This document shows, piece after piece, positions 1 to 12,282 of a DNA stretch of 64,000 nt. This stretch comes from Argentina anserina (lineage: Eukaryota > Streptophyta > Magnoliopsida > Rosales > Rosaceae). Within the stretch, counting starts at the first letter, position 1. Each line of letters begins with the position of its first letter. Below the pieces are notes generated by a model that saw nothing but the letters and a program-made list of their open reading frames with translations, was not told the DNA's origin and made no database searches. The stretch covers positions 26,288,001-26,352,000 of the forward strand of contig NC_065873.1 in NCBI RefSeq assembly GCF_933775445.1, given 5' to 3'. Made by a program: the position numbers and the translations under genes.

Positions 1-58
1 GCATTTGCTAATTAAAAAAAAAAGACCAACAAGATAGAATAAAGAGCTAACAGCTTAC

Positions 59-1931
59 CTCGAGTAGAGGTCCAATCTTAAAGACCCCCATGATCTGCTC
101 CTTTGAGACCAAAGTGAGAAGTGGTATAAGAGCAAAAGGTATCTGAACTGACTGAAGTACATTAAGCCATTCATTCAACACATCCAGCGATCCTTCTGAA
201 GTGTTAAAGATAATTGCCACAATTATAGTTGGCACAATTGCGAAGCTTCTTGTGATCAACGCCCTCAGCCACTTCTTCAATCGGAGATTAAGGAAGCCGC
301 CCATTATAAACTGCCCAGCATATGTCCCAGTTATTGTGCTACTTTGTCCAGCGGCCAATAAACCAACACCCCAGATATAAAGAATGGGATAAAGCCCTCC
401 TCCATACTTCTCTTGAAGAAACTGACCTGCATTAACTAGTCCTATACTATCAGCTTGTTTAGTACCATAAAATCCCTTGGCGAAAACTGTGGTGACAAAC
501 AAATTGATGATAAAGGAGATGAAAAGTGCAATTGATGACTCAATCGAATAGTAGTTAAGTGCCTCTTGAACCCGTCCTTTCTTCTGGGGATCAATATTTC
601 TCGACTGCACTAAAGCAGAGTGCAAAAAAACATTGTGTGGCATAATGACACAGCCCACAACTCCCACAGCCTGCCGAATTGTTCTTGAGCTAAGCCTTGG
701 AACCAGAATACCTGCAAAGCGGAGAGAGTTCTTAAATACTTATTCAGTACAACAACTGATATCATATCAGTACTGACAACTAAGTACAAGTTTGGACTAC
801 AAGTTTACCGATTAAAAGTTCTTTTCCACTCGGTTTTGTGTCAACAAACATCCAGGCAAACGATAAAGCCATAGTTGCAATGAGAACCGCAAAAACACCT
901 TCCAACTTCCTCACCCCATAATTCTCAAGAATTAAAAGAAGGAAACTGTTACATGGAAAGGAAAAAAAACAGCATAAACCCCTAGTTAATGCAGAGTTAT
1001 TGGTTAGAAGAGGATTATTACTCCTCAATGACCATATTCCCATTTCCAACAACTAAAAATGAAGAGATGAACTAAACATGAAAGAGTTACCGGCACTTTC
1101 TATTTCACTCGTCACAGATTTTAAAAAGCCACATACAATGGAACTGAGTTGAGTTCGAAACTAAACTTAAGACAGATGCTGAAGTCAACACACTAAAATC
1201 TTACTCCAATCTATTGAACTGAGATCATTCACGAGCTAACGGAAGTTCGAATCGATAGAATTGTTCAATCTCAAAAACAGATCGACATAATAAACATCAG
1301 AACTTTCCAAATCAGTAAATACTAACCAATCGGACGCCGTAATGAGAACTCCGGCCCAAAGCGGCAGGACCCCATTACTGAGAATCTGAATAGCAATGGC
1401 ACTGCCAATAACCTCCTGAATATCCGCACCAATCAACGCCAGCTCAGCCATGAACCAAAGCACCAGCCCGGCCCACTTGGGATACTCATCCCGGCAAAGT
1501 TCTGCCAGGTGGCGCCCCGTGGCGACTCCAAGCCGGGCTGAGAGCAGCTGGACCAGAAGGCCCATGGCAGTGGCCCACATTAACAGCCACAGCAAAGAGT
1601 AGCCGGCGATCGCTCCCGACTGGAGATCCCCTTCTAGATTCCCCGGATCCAAGAACGCTATGCTCATCAGGAACCCCGGACCGGTGAACAGCCAGAGCTT
1701 CTTCCACGAGAACGGAGGCGCCTGAGTCGAGTCGTCGTCGCCAGGGACGGAGTCGGCGTCGACGATCAGGATCTTCTCCCGCGACTCGAAGGCGACCTCA
1801 TCGTCGTCGGAGGAGGAGGAAGACGGCGAGGATTGCGGGCGGAGTAAGCGGCTGGCTTCTTCTTCGTCGTCGACGAGCTTGACGTCATGGCTGGTGAGGT
1901 GGTTGTTGTCTTGGCGCAATTGCGCGCTCAT
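59..1931 (-). CDS. NRAMP2-like: NRAMP2-like divalent metal transporter, 5' three exons (partial)
   Basis: Proton-coupled Mn/Fe-type metal transporter of the NRAMP family, an integral membrane protein. Exons on the minus strand are 1931-1327, 945-809 and 711-59; phases join cleanly and give 465 residues. The N-terminus is acidic and Ser/Asp-rich with a dileucine (LL at 29-30). The first helix carries the metal-binding DPGN (about 95-98), and MPHN, the second family signature, is at about 271-274. Many hydrophobic helices follow. The phrase EKILIVD and the body of the protein resemble Arabidopsis NRAMP2 more than NRAMP3/4 (recalled, not aligned). Exon 3 ends in a good donor at 58-57, so the last exon (roughly 65 residues) lies beyond the left edge. 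The start is the only ATG giving the acidic tail. No damage is seen in the visible part. Confidence 0.9.
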
Positions 1932-3081
1932 TTGGACGGAAAGGGATGCCGTGTTTTCGCCGTGGTTTTGTTATTTTTAAAAGATGGGTTTTGGGGTGGA
2001 CTGGTGAGATATGTCGACTTTTATACCCTGTTTTGCTTGCTGATGCAGTTATGGGGTTTTCGCCCAATGAATGTTCTCCAGGTAGGAATTATAGTTGCTT
2101 TTGAACTATTAACCTCCAATTATTTACAAGGTAACAACAAAACTTGAGTAAAAGGTAACCTCCAAATGGTTTACTAAAATACAGTTGATTACTAACTAGA
2201 TATCCTCTATTTTCATAAAAAAAAGATTACACGACATATATGATCTGAATATGTGATTTAAAGTTGTTTATCGAAGTTCCATTTACTCCGTATATAAACT
2301 CTTACCAACTTGACCACATGTAGTGATTATACTCTGATGCATGAGTTTTGAATAGTATCTCAAAACGTGAAGTAATTTATTATTTCAAAAAGATGTCTCG
2401 AAATCGGCGTTAATTTAGTAAATCATTTCATAATCGTATAAAACAAGTAGAAAATGTCAAGTATAATTAAAAGCGTATTTTTTTTAATTTGTCGAACGGG
2501 TGCCATGACAGTAGGATGTGTAGTTATAAAAACTCGTGATTTTCTAACAAACCCTAAGGATCCATCGTCATTAGTGATCTACATTTGTTAAAATGCTTAC
2601 TATCTGCATTTATGACAAACGCCACCGTGGGAGGATGATAGTTCCGCTGCTTGAAATATCTGAGCGCCTATATTTCCATTCACGAAGATAATGAACAAAA
2701 CGTAGAACAAACAAGCACCATTCTTTAGGTTAATGGGTTATGATGCATGCCATTTGGCTTAACAGTATACAAAGCATAGATGCACCCGTACACATGTTGA
2801 CTCAATCTTCACTCCCACCCCTCACTAACATCGAAAATTATATAGTACCCGACAAGCAAGCTATTCCTAATTCTGCCCAAACGAGTATGTAGCAACCTAG
2901 CCACACACACTTACGGAAACCATGGTATAAGTATTAGAAACCCTTATCGAATCTCATACCATGCCATGACCACTTTAGAGTTCAGATATGATGTAACACC
3001 CACATTCCCCTACTGTTCTTTGCTTCTTGATTTCCTAATGGATTTTGCTTTCCTTCAGTCCTTGATATTCTTGGATAAAGA
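1932..3081. other. Intergenic, NRAMP upstream region and CYP81 downstream region
   Basis: AT-rich DNA between the NRAMP start codon and the stop of the CYP81 gene. It should hold the NRAMP promoter and 5' leader and the CYP81 3' UTR. I see no coding region, clear transposon end or RNA gene; the short plus-strand frame at 1887-2147 is antisense to the NRAMP first exon and has no recognisable content. Confidence 0.6.
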
Positions 3082-4689
3082 CTAGAGCTGTGAAAGTAAT
3101 GGCAGCATTATAGGGCGTGGCCTGCACTTTGCTAGTAAAGCTTGAGCTTTAGGCATAGTGAGGCCAGCCCCTTCACTCATGTCCACCACTTCATCACTAC
3201 TTCTCTCCCACTCAAAGCACTGGATCAGTGATCCTAAGGCTAGCCCGATGATTCGTGTCGCTAAGCCTTCGCCGGGACAGCCTCTCCTTCCTGTCCCAAA
3301 CGGCAGCATTTGGAAACCATTTGCTTCATTCTTCAAAAACCTCTCTGGCTTGAACTGCTCAGGCTGCTCCCACAATTTGGGATCATTCTGTATGGCCCAA
3401 ATGTTCACCAACAGCATTGTGCCCCGAGGGACATGGTACCCTTCGATGGTACACTCTTGTGATGACTCATGGGGTACTAGAAGTGGGTCTGCTGGGTACA
3501 TTCTAAGGGTTTCGTTTATGATGCCATGGAGATAGGGAAGGTTGGCAAGGTCTGCTTCCTCAATGAGCCTGCTTTGCCCAATTTGGTCATCAATTTCTGT
3601 CTGTGCTTTTGCAAGGGCTTCTGGGTTGTTGAGCAGAAGTGAAAGCCCCCATTCCATGGATCCAGCTGAGGTGTCAGTTCCTGCTGATAACATCACCTAA
3701 ACACAACCAGTGGTTACGTGGAATATACATTTACACTAGTAGAGTTTCCATTTTCATGTATGTAACTTTGTTTCAAATGAGAAACTTACTTGCATCAGGC
3801 CTCTTATGATATCATCAGTGTAATATTCAGGTTCAGTTTCTTGCAGTGAAAGCAACACCTCCACCATGGTCTTGCTTCTCTGTTTAGAAACAGTGCCACT
3901 CTGCCCTTTTCTATGTTCTTCAATCAAATCTTGCATGAACCTGTCCCTCTTCTTTTGCAATATCAACAGCTTATTTTCAAGCCCATTTGCTCCAACATAT
4001 TTTAAAGCTGGCATAAAATCTCCAATATTGGTAGCTCCACTCAAAACAAATGTCTCTGTCACTATCTCCCTAAACCTCTTAGCTTCCTCCAGTCCTGTCT
4101 TGTTTTCCCCATAGTATCTTCTTCCAGCAATCATTCTCATCAAAACATTAAGAGTCAGCTCAAAAAACGTTGACTTCATGTCCACAATGTGAAACTCACC
4201 ATCAATGGAACCTTGGAGAAGGCGTAAAATCAATGATCCGACTTCATCTGCACGTATGCCATGAAACATCTGCAGGCGATGAGATGACAATAGCTCAAGG
4301 GACGCTATGCGTCTCAAGTTGCGCCAGTGAGAGCCATAAGAGGCCCATACGAGGGTGGTGTAGTTATATCCGAGGTGTTTTCCAGCCAGCAGTCCGGGGC
4401 GGTTGGCGAAAGTGATGTCATTTTTGGTGAAGCATTCCTCAGCTGCAGAAGGAGAGGATACGATGACAACAGGGCGGGAGCCGAATTTAACAAACAAGAT
4501 TGGTCCATATTTGTTGGCTAATTTTGCAAGTGTTTTATGGAGGGGTTTCTTAATGAGGTAGAGATGGCCAATGATGGGAAAAGATAGAGAAGGGCTTGGT
4601 GGGAACTTTTTATTATGTTTCTGCAAATAGTTCTTGAAGAAAAGATAGATGATGAAGAGCAAAATGTAGTAGTAGAATGATGTTTCCAT
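3082..4689 (-). CDS. Cytochrome P450, CYP81 family (intact)
   Basis: Heme-thiolate monooxygenase; CYP81 enzymes hydroxylate phenylpropanoid, isoflavonoid, lignan or indole-type substrates, and the substrate here is not predictable. Two exons, 4689-3790 and 3696-3082, with a phase-0 intron of 93 bp, encode 504 residues, the usual size. Seen in the protein: N-terminal membrane anchor (about 5-18), proline hinge PPSPS (about 31-35), I-helix AGTDTSAG (305-312), ETLR of the K-helix (362-365), PERF (417-420), and heme loop [10 protein letters not shown] with the Cys ligand near 440. No stop or shift. It lies opposite in orientation to the CYP81 array at 27-41 kb and is clearly a paralogue of it (same intron position, same C-terminal LLSQL). 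It is one of only two intact P450 genes here. Confidence 0.93.
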
Positions 4690-5969
4690 GGATGTGTTTG
4701 ATGTTTGAAACTCTGAAGCTGAGGCATGTCATTTTATAAGATCAAGGGACATTTAGTGATTTTTTTTTGGTTATTTTAAAAGTACATTGAAACAAATTAT
4801 AACTACACAAAGTAATGCACAAAAGCAGTGATGCAATCTAAAAGACAGCCGCTTGAGATTCCCAAGTGTAGCCTATCCAAATCACATATAATACAGATGA
4901 TGAAAATCCCAAGTAGATGTACCAAAACAAGAAGATCCCAAAGTGGTAGCAGCTCAGCATAATCAGACAATTTATCAACTATGAGCATCTCAAATAGTTT
5001 TGACAAAATTTATCTAAAATAGAGAAACAAATGCCAAAATCTTCAAAATATTTATGCTCAAATTTTAACAGTTTCTCTATTTTGTATATTTCTGTATTTA
5101 TTACAAGTGAATAAAATATTATATAATCTTATTTTTATAACCATAAATTATTTTATATATTTAATTTGCTAGTTTGAAATAAATGATTCAATTTTTTTCC
5201 AGTTCCAAGACAATTCCTATGTGGGGCCCGAAGACAAACCCAGCGAAGGAAAAACCTATAATGCTCCACGGTGGTACACTGCTGCATACTGAAGCGGAGG
5301 GGCCAGTCCATAAACCGGGCATCCCTAAATCCCCACGGCCAAAGATAAGTCCTTCAGCATGAGACTAATTCTTGATGGGTCCCATGTGAAATGGTTTCAA
5401 CCAGGTAGTCAAGAAACGGATGCCCTGACCACAGTAATATCCTCAATGTCCCAACTCAGACCCATTTTTGGCCCAAGTAGAAACAAAGAGGTGTGTAATG
5501 CCTCCGCCAACGATCGAAATATTGACCAATGCCACATTTAAGCTCTGGTCAAAGAGTTGACATGGTCAGAAACCACCACACCACACCTCGTGGTTTGATT
5601 CAAAATTTTTATTGTTTTAATTGGTTGTTATTAAAACTTAAATTATTGGAGAGTGTAGCATTTCATGCTCTTCCTTCTGCAAATATTTGTAGATTGTTGC
5701 AAATTTGCAGAATTTTTAATTCTCTCTCATCTCTTTCTCTATTTTGGATAATGAGATGCATAATCTGTTGAAGTGAAAAAACTCAATATTCTCTAAAATT
5801 TCTCTTTTTCTCCAAAATGTCAAAGCTGTTGGAGATGCTCTAAAAAGATCCGGATATTATTTTATTCCACACATACTAACTATAACGTTCAGGTAATTGT
5901 ACTTCATGGTTAAAGACATTATCTAATGTACAAGTTTCATATCAGCATGAGAAAAAATTACAGTGATCT
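4690..5969. other. Intergenic, CYP81 promoter side
   Basis: AT-rich with a somewhat more GC-rich stretch at about 5215-5580. No frame in it resembles a known protein. It should contain the CYP81 promoter at its left edge; nothing else can be supported. Confidence 0.5.
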
Positions 5970-6148
5970 CTTTTTTTAATTAATTTATTTATTTAACAAA
6001 GGAGGGGGCAAAAAACCTGACCTCCTATGTCTGATAAATTCCAATAAATAGGATAAACAAAAACTCAATCTGACATGTGTACACCCACACATGAAAAACC
6101 ATAGATATAAAAATCCTAGCAAATATCAAACCCTCAGCCAAGAAACCT

Positions 6149-8599
6149 TTAATCAAACGACGGGATGAAGCTGGTAGCATTGGCAGACAGTTGTGAGATA
6201 CCAAGAATAGAGAAAATAGACATCTCGTGATGCTTCTTGTAAGGATGAAAAGAATGAAAAGCAGACTCTCTGAACAATTCTAAAAGATGACGTTGGGCTT
6301 CCAACATATTAAAAATATTACCTTCGAAACGCACCAGATTCCTAGTGATCCAAATAAACCAAATTAGATTACAGGAGACTGGAAACCAAAGTTGACGTTT
6401 AGGTTTTGAGAACGCTGAAACACTAACACCATTAAACACTTCATCAAGGGTACCCCAAGGCGAGAATGGATGAGAAAATAGAAGGCAAACTCATTTCCAT
6501 AAAGCCACAATTTCAGAACAATGCAAAAGAAGATGTGTACCTGATTCTGCATAACTTCTACAAAAGGAGCAACGAGATAGAAGTGAAAAACCTCGACGTT
6601 GTAAAGCATCATCAGTTAGTAAACGCCCATGAAAAACCTTCCAAACAACAAGAGTTTTGCGGGTTTGAATTGCTTTACTCCAGATCACTTTACCCCAATC
6701 TTTATGCTCACCATGATTTGAGAAGAAAACAAAAGCTTCTTTTGCTGTCAAAATTCTTGAGGATGAGTGCGGCCATAAAAGAGAGTCAGATGTGTCTGCA
6801 TCAGGCAGATCAATGCGCTCAATTTTTTATGCTGCTTGAGAGAATGAAGAAATCAAATATGCTGAGAGAACCTAATGAGAATCAACAATAACATCATTCA
6901 CCTTAGCATGAAGTGGAATAAAGCCACTTACTCCAACACTAGTAGCAAGAGGCTCACCCAACTAATTATCTTGCCAAAAAGATATCCTCTTACCATCACC
7001 AACACTCCAATGCAAAGAATTCAAAAACATTGGCCAAACTTTTTTGAGACCCAACCAGACTAAAGATCTCTTGTAAGACTTTATAGATTAGAAATCATCT
7101 TTTAAAAAACGAGCTCTAAGCAAAATAGAGGCTGGAGAGGAAGAGGAGAGCATCTCCCAACATCTATTTATTAGAAGAGCACGATTAGCCTCAAATAGAT
7201 CACGTAACCCCAAGCATCCTTCCTCTTTGGGTTTACAACAGTGACGCCAAGCAACAAGAGGCATGCATATTTTCAAAGGGTCTCCAGTCCAAAAAAATTC
7301 TTGATCCAAGATTGAACGTCATGAAGTAAACCAGCTGACCACTCATAAATTTGAAAACTATAAACCAAAATGCCTTGAATCACTGACTGAATAAGTTGTA
7401 GCCTACCCGCTTGGGACAACAGAGAACATTTCCAAGAGAACAACTTGCATCTCACTCTATCTGCAATGGCTTGAAAATACACAATCTTGGGACGTCCCTG
7501 GAAAATCGGAACCCCAAGGTATGTGAATGGAAGAGACCCCTGCTTGACACCCAAAATTTTCTGGATAACAAAGCGTCTACGGTGAGCATATTTCCCAAGG
7601 AACACAAGCGATTTAGATTTATTGATTCTTTGCCCTGAATTCAAGTCATATTCCTCCATAAATCTCATTAGATTCTTCAAAGATCTCTTGGTACCCCGCA
7701 TAAAAACCATAATGTCATCTGCAAATAGAACATGCGAGGGTGGAATAATACCAAGAGGAGCTGACAGTAAATCAATAAGTCCATCCTCAGCCAGCTTAGT
7801 GAGACCTCTACTTAAAACCTCTTCCGCAAGACAAAAGAGAATATGTGACAAATGATCTCCTTGACGAACACCACGAGAACAAGGAAAAAACCCTTCCATC
7901 TCACCATTAACTAAAATTGATAAGTGTGCAGACCCCAAAATTGTTGTAATCCAGTCACAAAAAGGATCTGAAAAACCAAAAGCCTTCAAAACCTGAAGTA
8001 AGAAACCTCAATCAAGCGTGTCAAATGCCTTTTGCACATCAAACTTAATTGCAATGTTACCGCCCTTACAATTACAATCCAGGAGGATAATGCATTCTGA
8101 AGTCAATATAATGGGGTCTGCAATAGTGCGGCCTCTAAGAAAAGCACTTTTAGTTGGGTGAAATAATCCGAGTAGCAATACTTCCCAAACGGTCAGCTAA
8201 AATCTTTGTGATAAGCTTGAAAATAAAATTCGCCATAACAATAGGACACAACTGCGTTACGGTGTCTGCTCCAGGGACTTTAGGAATCAAGATCATTAAA
8301 TTGGAATTGAAGTGGGGGAGAATGTATCCAGTATTGAAAAAACTCTGAACAGCTTGGACTACCTCTGCACCAACAACTGACCAACACTTCATAAAAAAAA
8401 TTCCACCAAAACCATCTGGACCAGGAGAACTATTATGATCCATGGAACACATAGTCTGAAATATTTCCTCAGATGTGGGAATGGCTGTTAACATAGCATT
8501 ATCTTCAGTAGTCACAAGATTAGCAATTACCTGAGAAACTAGACCAGTATCTCTTACAAAAGAATCTGATGTGAAGAGGCCATTGAAATAATTTACCAC
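6149..8599 (-). pseudogene. LINE reverse transcriptase and zf-RVT remnant
   Basis: Frame 8599-8150 contains the SSPGPDGFGG element of plant LINE reverse transcriptases. Frame 7989-7273 contains GVRQGDHLSHILFCL and the FADD active-site motif (variant of YxDD). Frame 7309-7088 continues the thumb region, and 6751-6491 has the cysteine/histidine-rich zf-RVT end (CSFCRSY followed by HLLLHC). The domain is spread over several frames, so it has been dead for some time. Confidence 0.82.
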
Positions 8600-8922
8600 A
8601 TGATCACTAATCTCTTTTGGGTCATCAATAATACTGTTTCCATCTCACATAGTTGATAATGACTGTTTAAGATGCCGGACTTTAACCATTGCATGGAAGA
8701 AAGAAGAGTTTTGGTCACCTTCAGTAAGCCATTTTATTCTTGATTTATCACATAATAATTTCTCTTGAAGCAAAAGAGCCTCATGAACTTGAGCACTAAA
8801 ATCAAGTCATCAAAATGACCCAAACTAGCAATTTCCCGCTGAATTATATGCAAATTATCAAATGACTTCTCCACCATTATGTTTACATCCCCAAACTCAG
8901 CTTTATTCCAAACTCGAATCCG

Positions 8923-9618
8923 CTATTTAAGAGTCCGCAGCTTAGAAGCCAAAACAAACATTGGATTACCATAGAAATGAGAACCCTGCCAAACCTCCTT
9001 CACCAAAAAAAGAAAACTTGGATGATCTAGCCACATGCGATGGAAGCGAAATGGTGATCTTTGGTTAGGTATAAGCTTTGAAAATGACACTAAAAGAGGA
9101 CAATGATCTGAGGAAAAACGAGGAAAAGTAGTGCACTCCAAATTGCGCCAAACATTCATCCAAGAGAAATAGCTAAGACACCGGTCAAGCCTCATTTCAA
9201 CACTTGCACCAACACCACTTCTATTCGTCCAGGTTTAAGGCAATTCTTTAGTAGGAAGATGAACCAACTCACAATTAGTTGACATGTCCTGAAAGTCTGA
9301 ACATGAAACGACATTGGGAAGAATACCACCTCGTTTTTCATGAGCACCAAGGACACAATTAAAGTCACCCAACACTATACAGGGTCCCTGAACAAATGCA
9401 TTTTTAACATGAAACAGATCATTCCAAAGCCGGCGACGCTCTGTTACCGTAGTTCTTGCATAAACCCAAGTCAAAATACAATTAACATTCTCCAAAGTGC
9501 AAGAAATTGTGAGCTGTTGGTCTGTAGCTAGTAACACATTAGGGTGAATTGCTTGATCACATAAGAGCCAGATATTTGGAGGTTGGTCCCCCCTGTCATT
9601 CACAGTTACTGGAAACAT
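8923..9618 (-). pseudogene. LINE endonuclease domain remnant
   Basis: Two frames (9618-9235 and 9195-8923) read as the middle and end of an exonuclease-endonuclease-phosphatase domain. The first has a GDFNCVLGAHEKRGG stretch, the metal-binding GDFN core. The second has RLDR followed by SSDHCPLLV, the classic SDH catalytic end. They are joined by a frame break near 9200-9235. The N-terminal part of the domain is absent. Not functional. Confidence 0.8.
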
Positions 9619-9620
9619 CT

Positions 9621-10130
9621 TTAAAGAATGTCAAAATGAAGATTTAAGTGAACTTAAATTAATAAAAAGTTCAGAAATACCAATAATAACAATTTTGTAT
9701 TTGCGAACCATCCTACTCAAGACTTAACGAGTGGGGGCGTTACTCATACCCCGAGATGTTAAACTGAATTTCATAACTAATCCCCACAAAACTGGGTTTT
9801 CTTAACAAACCAAGTTGGTAGAAACTATATACAACTCCAAGCGGTTGAATTTCGAAGACCTGGTGCAATCTATATTCCCTCAATGAACAAGTATCTAAAA
9901 TAAGCATACATAAATTACATCGTCATTTGAGGACTCAGCTTTCCCACGATCTCAGTTAGTCGTCCACGTCAATATAGGTTAATCCCGGAAAGTGATCTTC
10001 GCATGGCTATGCAGATTCAGTGACAAGAGTTTTTCATTCTCTACAGATATCTACTATATAAAATTTCTCTTTCCAGAAAATTGTACTAATCACAGAAATT
10101 AACAATCAAAGATCACCCCCAGCTTCAAAA
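9621..10130. other. Intergenic between LINE and RING gene
   Basis: AT-rich sequence that should include the 3' UTR of the RING gene. No coding similarity, repeats or RNA genes recognised. Confidence 0.5.
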
Positions 10131-11953
10131 TTAAGAGTGAAACAATCTTCTCACTTTGTGAATGAGCCTTCTACATATGGGACATACCTTACTCTCCCCT
10201 TCCATGATCCTGCAAATGTTCATGTTATGGTTAAAATCACTAAAAATAGTTAGATCAGGAAAACAGAAAATGAAACTCTTTGCATTTGTACCTCTGAGCA
10301 CAGTCGTAGCAGGTTGCACAGTGACCACAAGGAACGAAGAAGCAATTTCGCTGCTCATCATAACATATCACACATAGCTTCTCATCATATAATTCCTCTG
10401 AGGAGCTACTTGAAGCTCCAGAATCATCATCTTCTTCATTTGTACCGTATGTTTGTGGAACTGTCTTGCGTGGAACTATAGGGTAAGTCTCATTAATTTC
10501 TTGTCTGGAGAATTCTACTACAGAACTACTTTCAACATCACAGGCGCCGAGGTATTTCAGTATTAGAAAGATCATGACCACTATAAACCCTGGAAGTAGG
10601 ACAGAAATGAAATATCCATGAAAAAAAAAGTGTTGGAAGATAGCATCAATAAAAAAGAATTTTGTTGATTTGTTCTTAATGTTCGTACCTAAGATTCCAA
10701 TGTATGTTATCACACGAGCCACAAACGAAAGCTCAATGTACCATCCAAGAAGATCCCCCTGCAATGAGTTGTTGGTTAAATTGGCCGAAATGTTAACCAT
10801 GTCGGATATTAGCTTGAAATCGAGGCTTACATTGTTAGGTGTGGTCAGTATGACATAATGAGTATTGGGGAATATAAGCCTGAGCTGGCAGGAAGAACCC
10901 TTAGTTGCTGTCGAGCAGATGGCCTTAGCTTTTGTAGTATCATACATCTTTGAGGAGACATTCATATTCACCGTTATGATTATGCTTTTAGGATTTGTGT
11001 TTATGATGTCAAGGTAGTACCTGTCATCCTCCTCAATGCTATATACAGCTTCTTTACCTGAACATAATTCTCATAGTCATTTCCACATGTATGAGTAATG
11101 TTTCCATCCCCTTTGTAAAATTATATATCCACATAAGCTTTAACAAAATATAACTAGTTACCAATTTTGGATTCATTAAAGGCATTCCCAGAACTTGCTT
11201 GTTCCGGCTGCAGTAATTCAAATTTCCGTTCCCCTGATCAAATATGCATCGATTATGTTATGAAATGAGTCCAAAGCTCAGCCACAGCAATAGTATATTG
11301 GAAAAACTGAAAGTACCCTTAAGCATGACAACTTGGAGTTGATTTACATGGGTAGGGTGAGCTTCTAATCTCATGGATATCCTTGAACCCTTGTTTAACC
11401 AGAAAGAATACCCCTGAAAAAGGAAAGACAACAGAGAAATTGAACCTCTCTGTCGATACTCGATACTCATGTATAATTTGGAAGAAATGCACAATGTGGG
11501 AGCTGAAAATAGATTGAGACAGAATGTTCATTTACTACCTTGCGACTATAAGCACCAATGATCAAGTAGTTAGACACATTCCAATCAACTTGGTGGCTCA
11601 ACTTGGGCTCTTCAGATAGAGCATAGAGAGAAACCCCTTTCTTGTCAACATCTCTCACTTCAACTTGTTGCACAAAAACAGAACTAGCCTTCATCAAGCG
11701 AGATGAGCTCGGGCCAAGCGTTATGCAGTTATCTCCATAGTAACCATATCGGATGCTCACTGAAACTGCAAAAACAAAAAGCGAAATGGTCTGTTTCAGA
11801 TCAAAGGGTCAGTGGAAGAGAATTGGGAAGATGAACAATTGTGATGTACATGCCACATATCCAAAGGGTCAAAGGAGTAAGCAGGCGAGCAAAAGTCTCT
11901 TGCCACCGCAGAGGGCCAGTCGGAGTCGAATGCGCCCACGTAGGTCGGTACAT
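10131..11953 (-). CDS. Membrane-anchored RING-type E3 ubiquitin ligase, APD1-4-like
   Basis: Seven exons on the minus strand: 11953-11857, 11759-11539, 11413-11317, 11233-11162, 11057-10689, 10589-10292, 10209-10131. Total 1233 nt, 410 residues, every junction GT-AG and in phase. The N-terminal hydrophobic segment is at about 20-36, then a long luminal/extracellular region with the motif RYGYYGD and Asn-rich stretches, a second membrane span (about 280-304), an acidic Ser-rich linker, and a C-terminal C3HC4 RING (about 357-400: CVIC, CGHC, CYDC, CPIC). This two-span plus C-terminal RING plan matches the plant ABERRANT POLLEN DEVELOPMENT family (DUF4792/DUF4793), which act in pollen mitosis; the paralogue is not assigned. 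The start at 11953 is the first ATG giving the N-terminal helix. The intact frame suggests a working gene. Confidence 0.85.
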
Positions 11954-12252
11954 TGTGTCTTCAGAGGGATTCCGAATCGCACAGAGCTGGAGTGGGTGAA
12001 GGATTATTAGAAAGAGGTAATGGTGTTGAAGAAGAAGAAGAAAACGAACAAGAAGACTAGTAGCTTTGTGTATGGGAGTTTGGTAAGTTATGGCAGCTCA
12101 ACTAACCATTTCAGTCTACTTGGCGGAAAATTTTGAATGGCTAGTTTATATGAATGTTAGGTGTTAATTATTTTCTGGCTTTACATGCCACCACTTACCA
12201 ACACATAGTAATATCAGTTTTAGGATTATAAATAAAACTGGTATTAGTTGTA
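11954..12252. promoter_or_regulatory. 5' flank of the RING gene with a short GAA tract
   Basis: About 300 bp lies between the RING gene start and the Helitron terminus, so this must hold the leader and much of the core promoter. A GAA-rich run sits near 12027-12045 on the plus strand (CTT-rich in the gene's sense), typical of plant 5' leaders. The proximal promoter therefore abuts the Helitron end. Confidence 0.45.
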
Positions 12253-12282
12253 CTAGATAAAAGCCCCGCGCGTTGCCGCGGG
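12253..12282 (-). repeat. Helitron 3' terminal hairpin and CTAG end
   Basis: Arms CCCGCG (12265-12270) and CGCGGG (12277-12282) form a 6-bp GC stem with a 6-nt loop. The next 12 nt run to the terminal CTAG at 12256-12253 in minus-strand sense. Position, GC-richness and CTRR end are those of Helitron termini, where the hairpin acts in ending rolling-circle transfer. Confidence 0.8.

Larger units (their letters stand above)
5970..9620 (-). mobile_element. Decayed L1-type LINE (non-LTR retrotransposon)
   Basis: On the minus strand, in order: an apurinic endonuclease-like segment, a reverse transcriptase, and a zinc-binding RVT C-terminal domain, the order of a plant L1 ORF2. A T-rich run at about 5970-5990 on the plus strand may be the complement of the 3' A-rich tail. 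The start of the endonuclease domain is missing, so the copy is probably 5'-truncated near 9620. Frames are broken by several stops and shifts. I could not find convincing target-site duplications, so both edges are approximate. Confidence 0.8.
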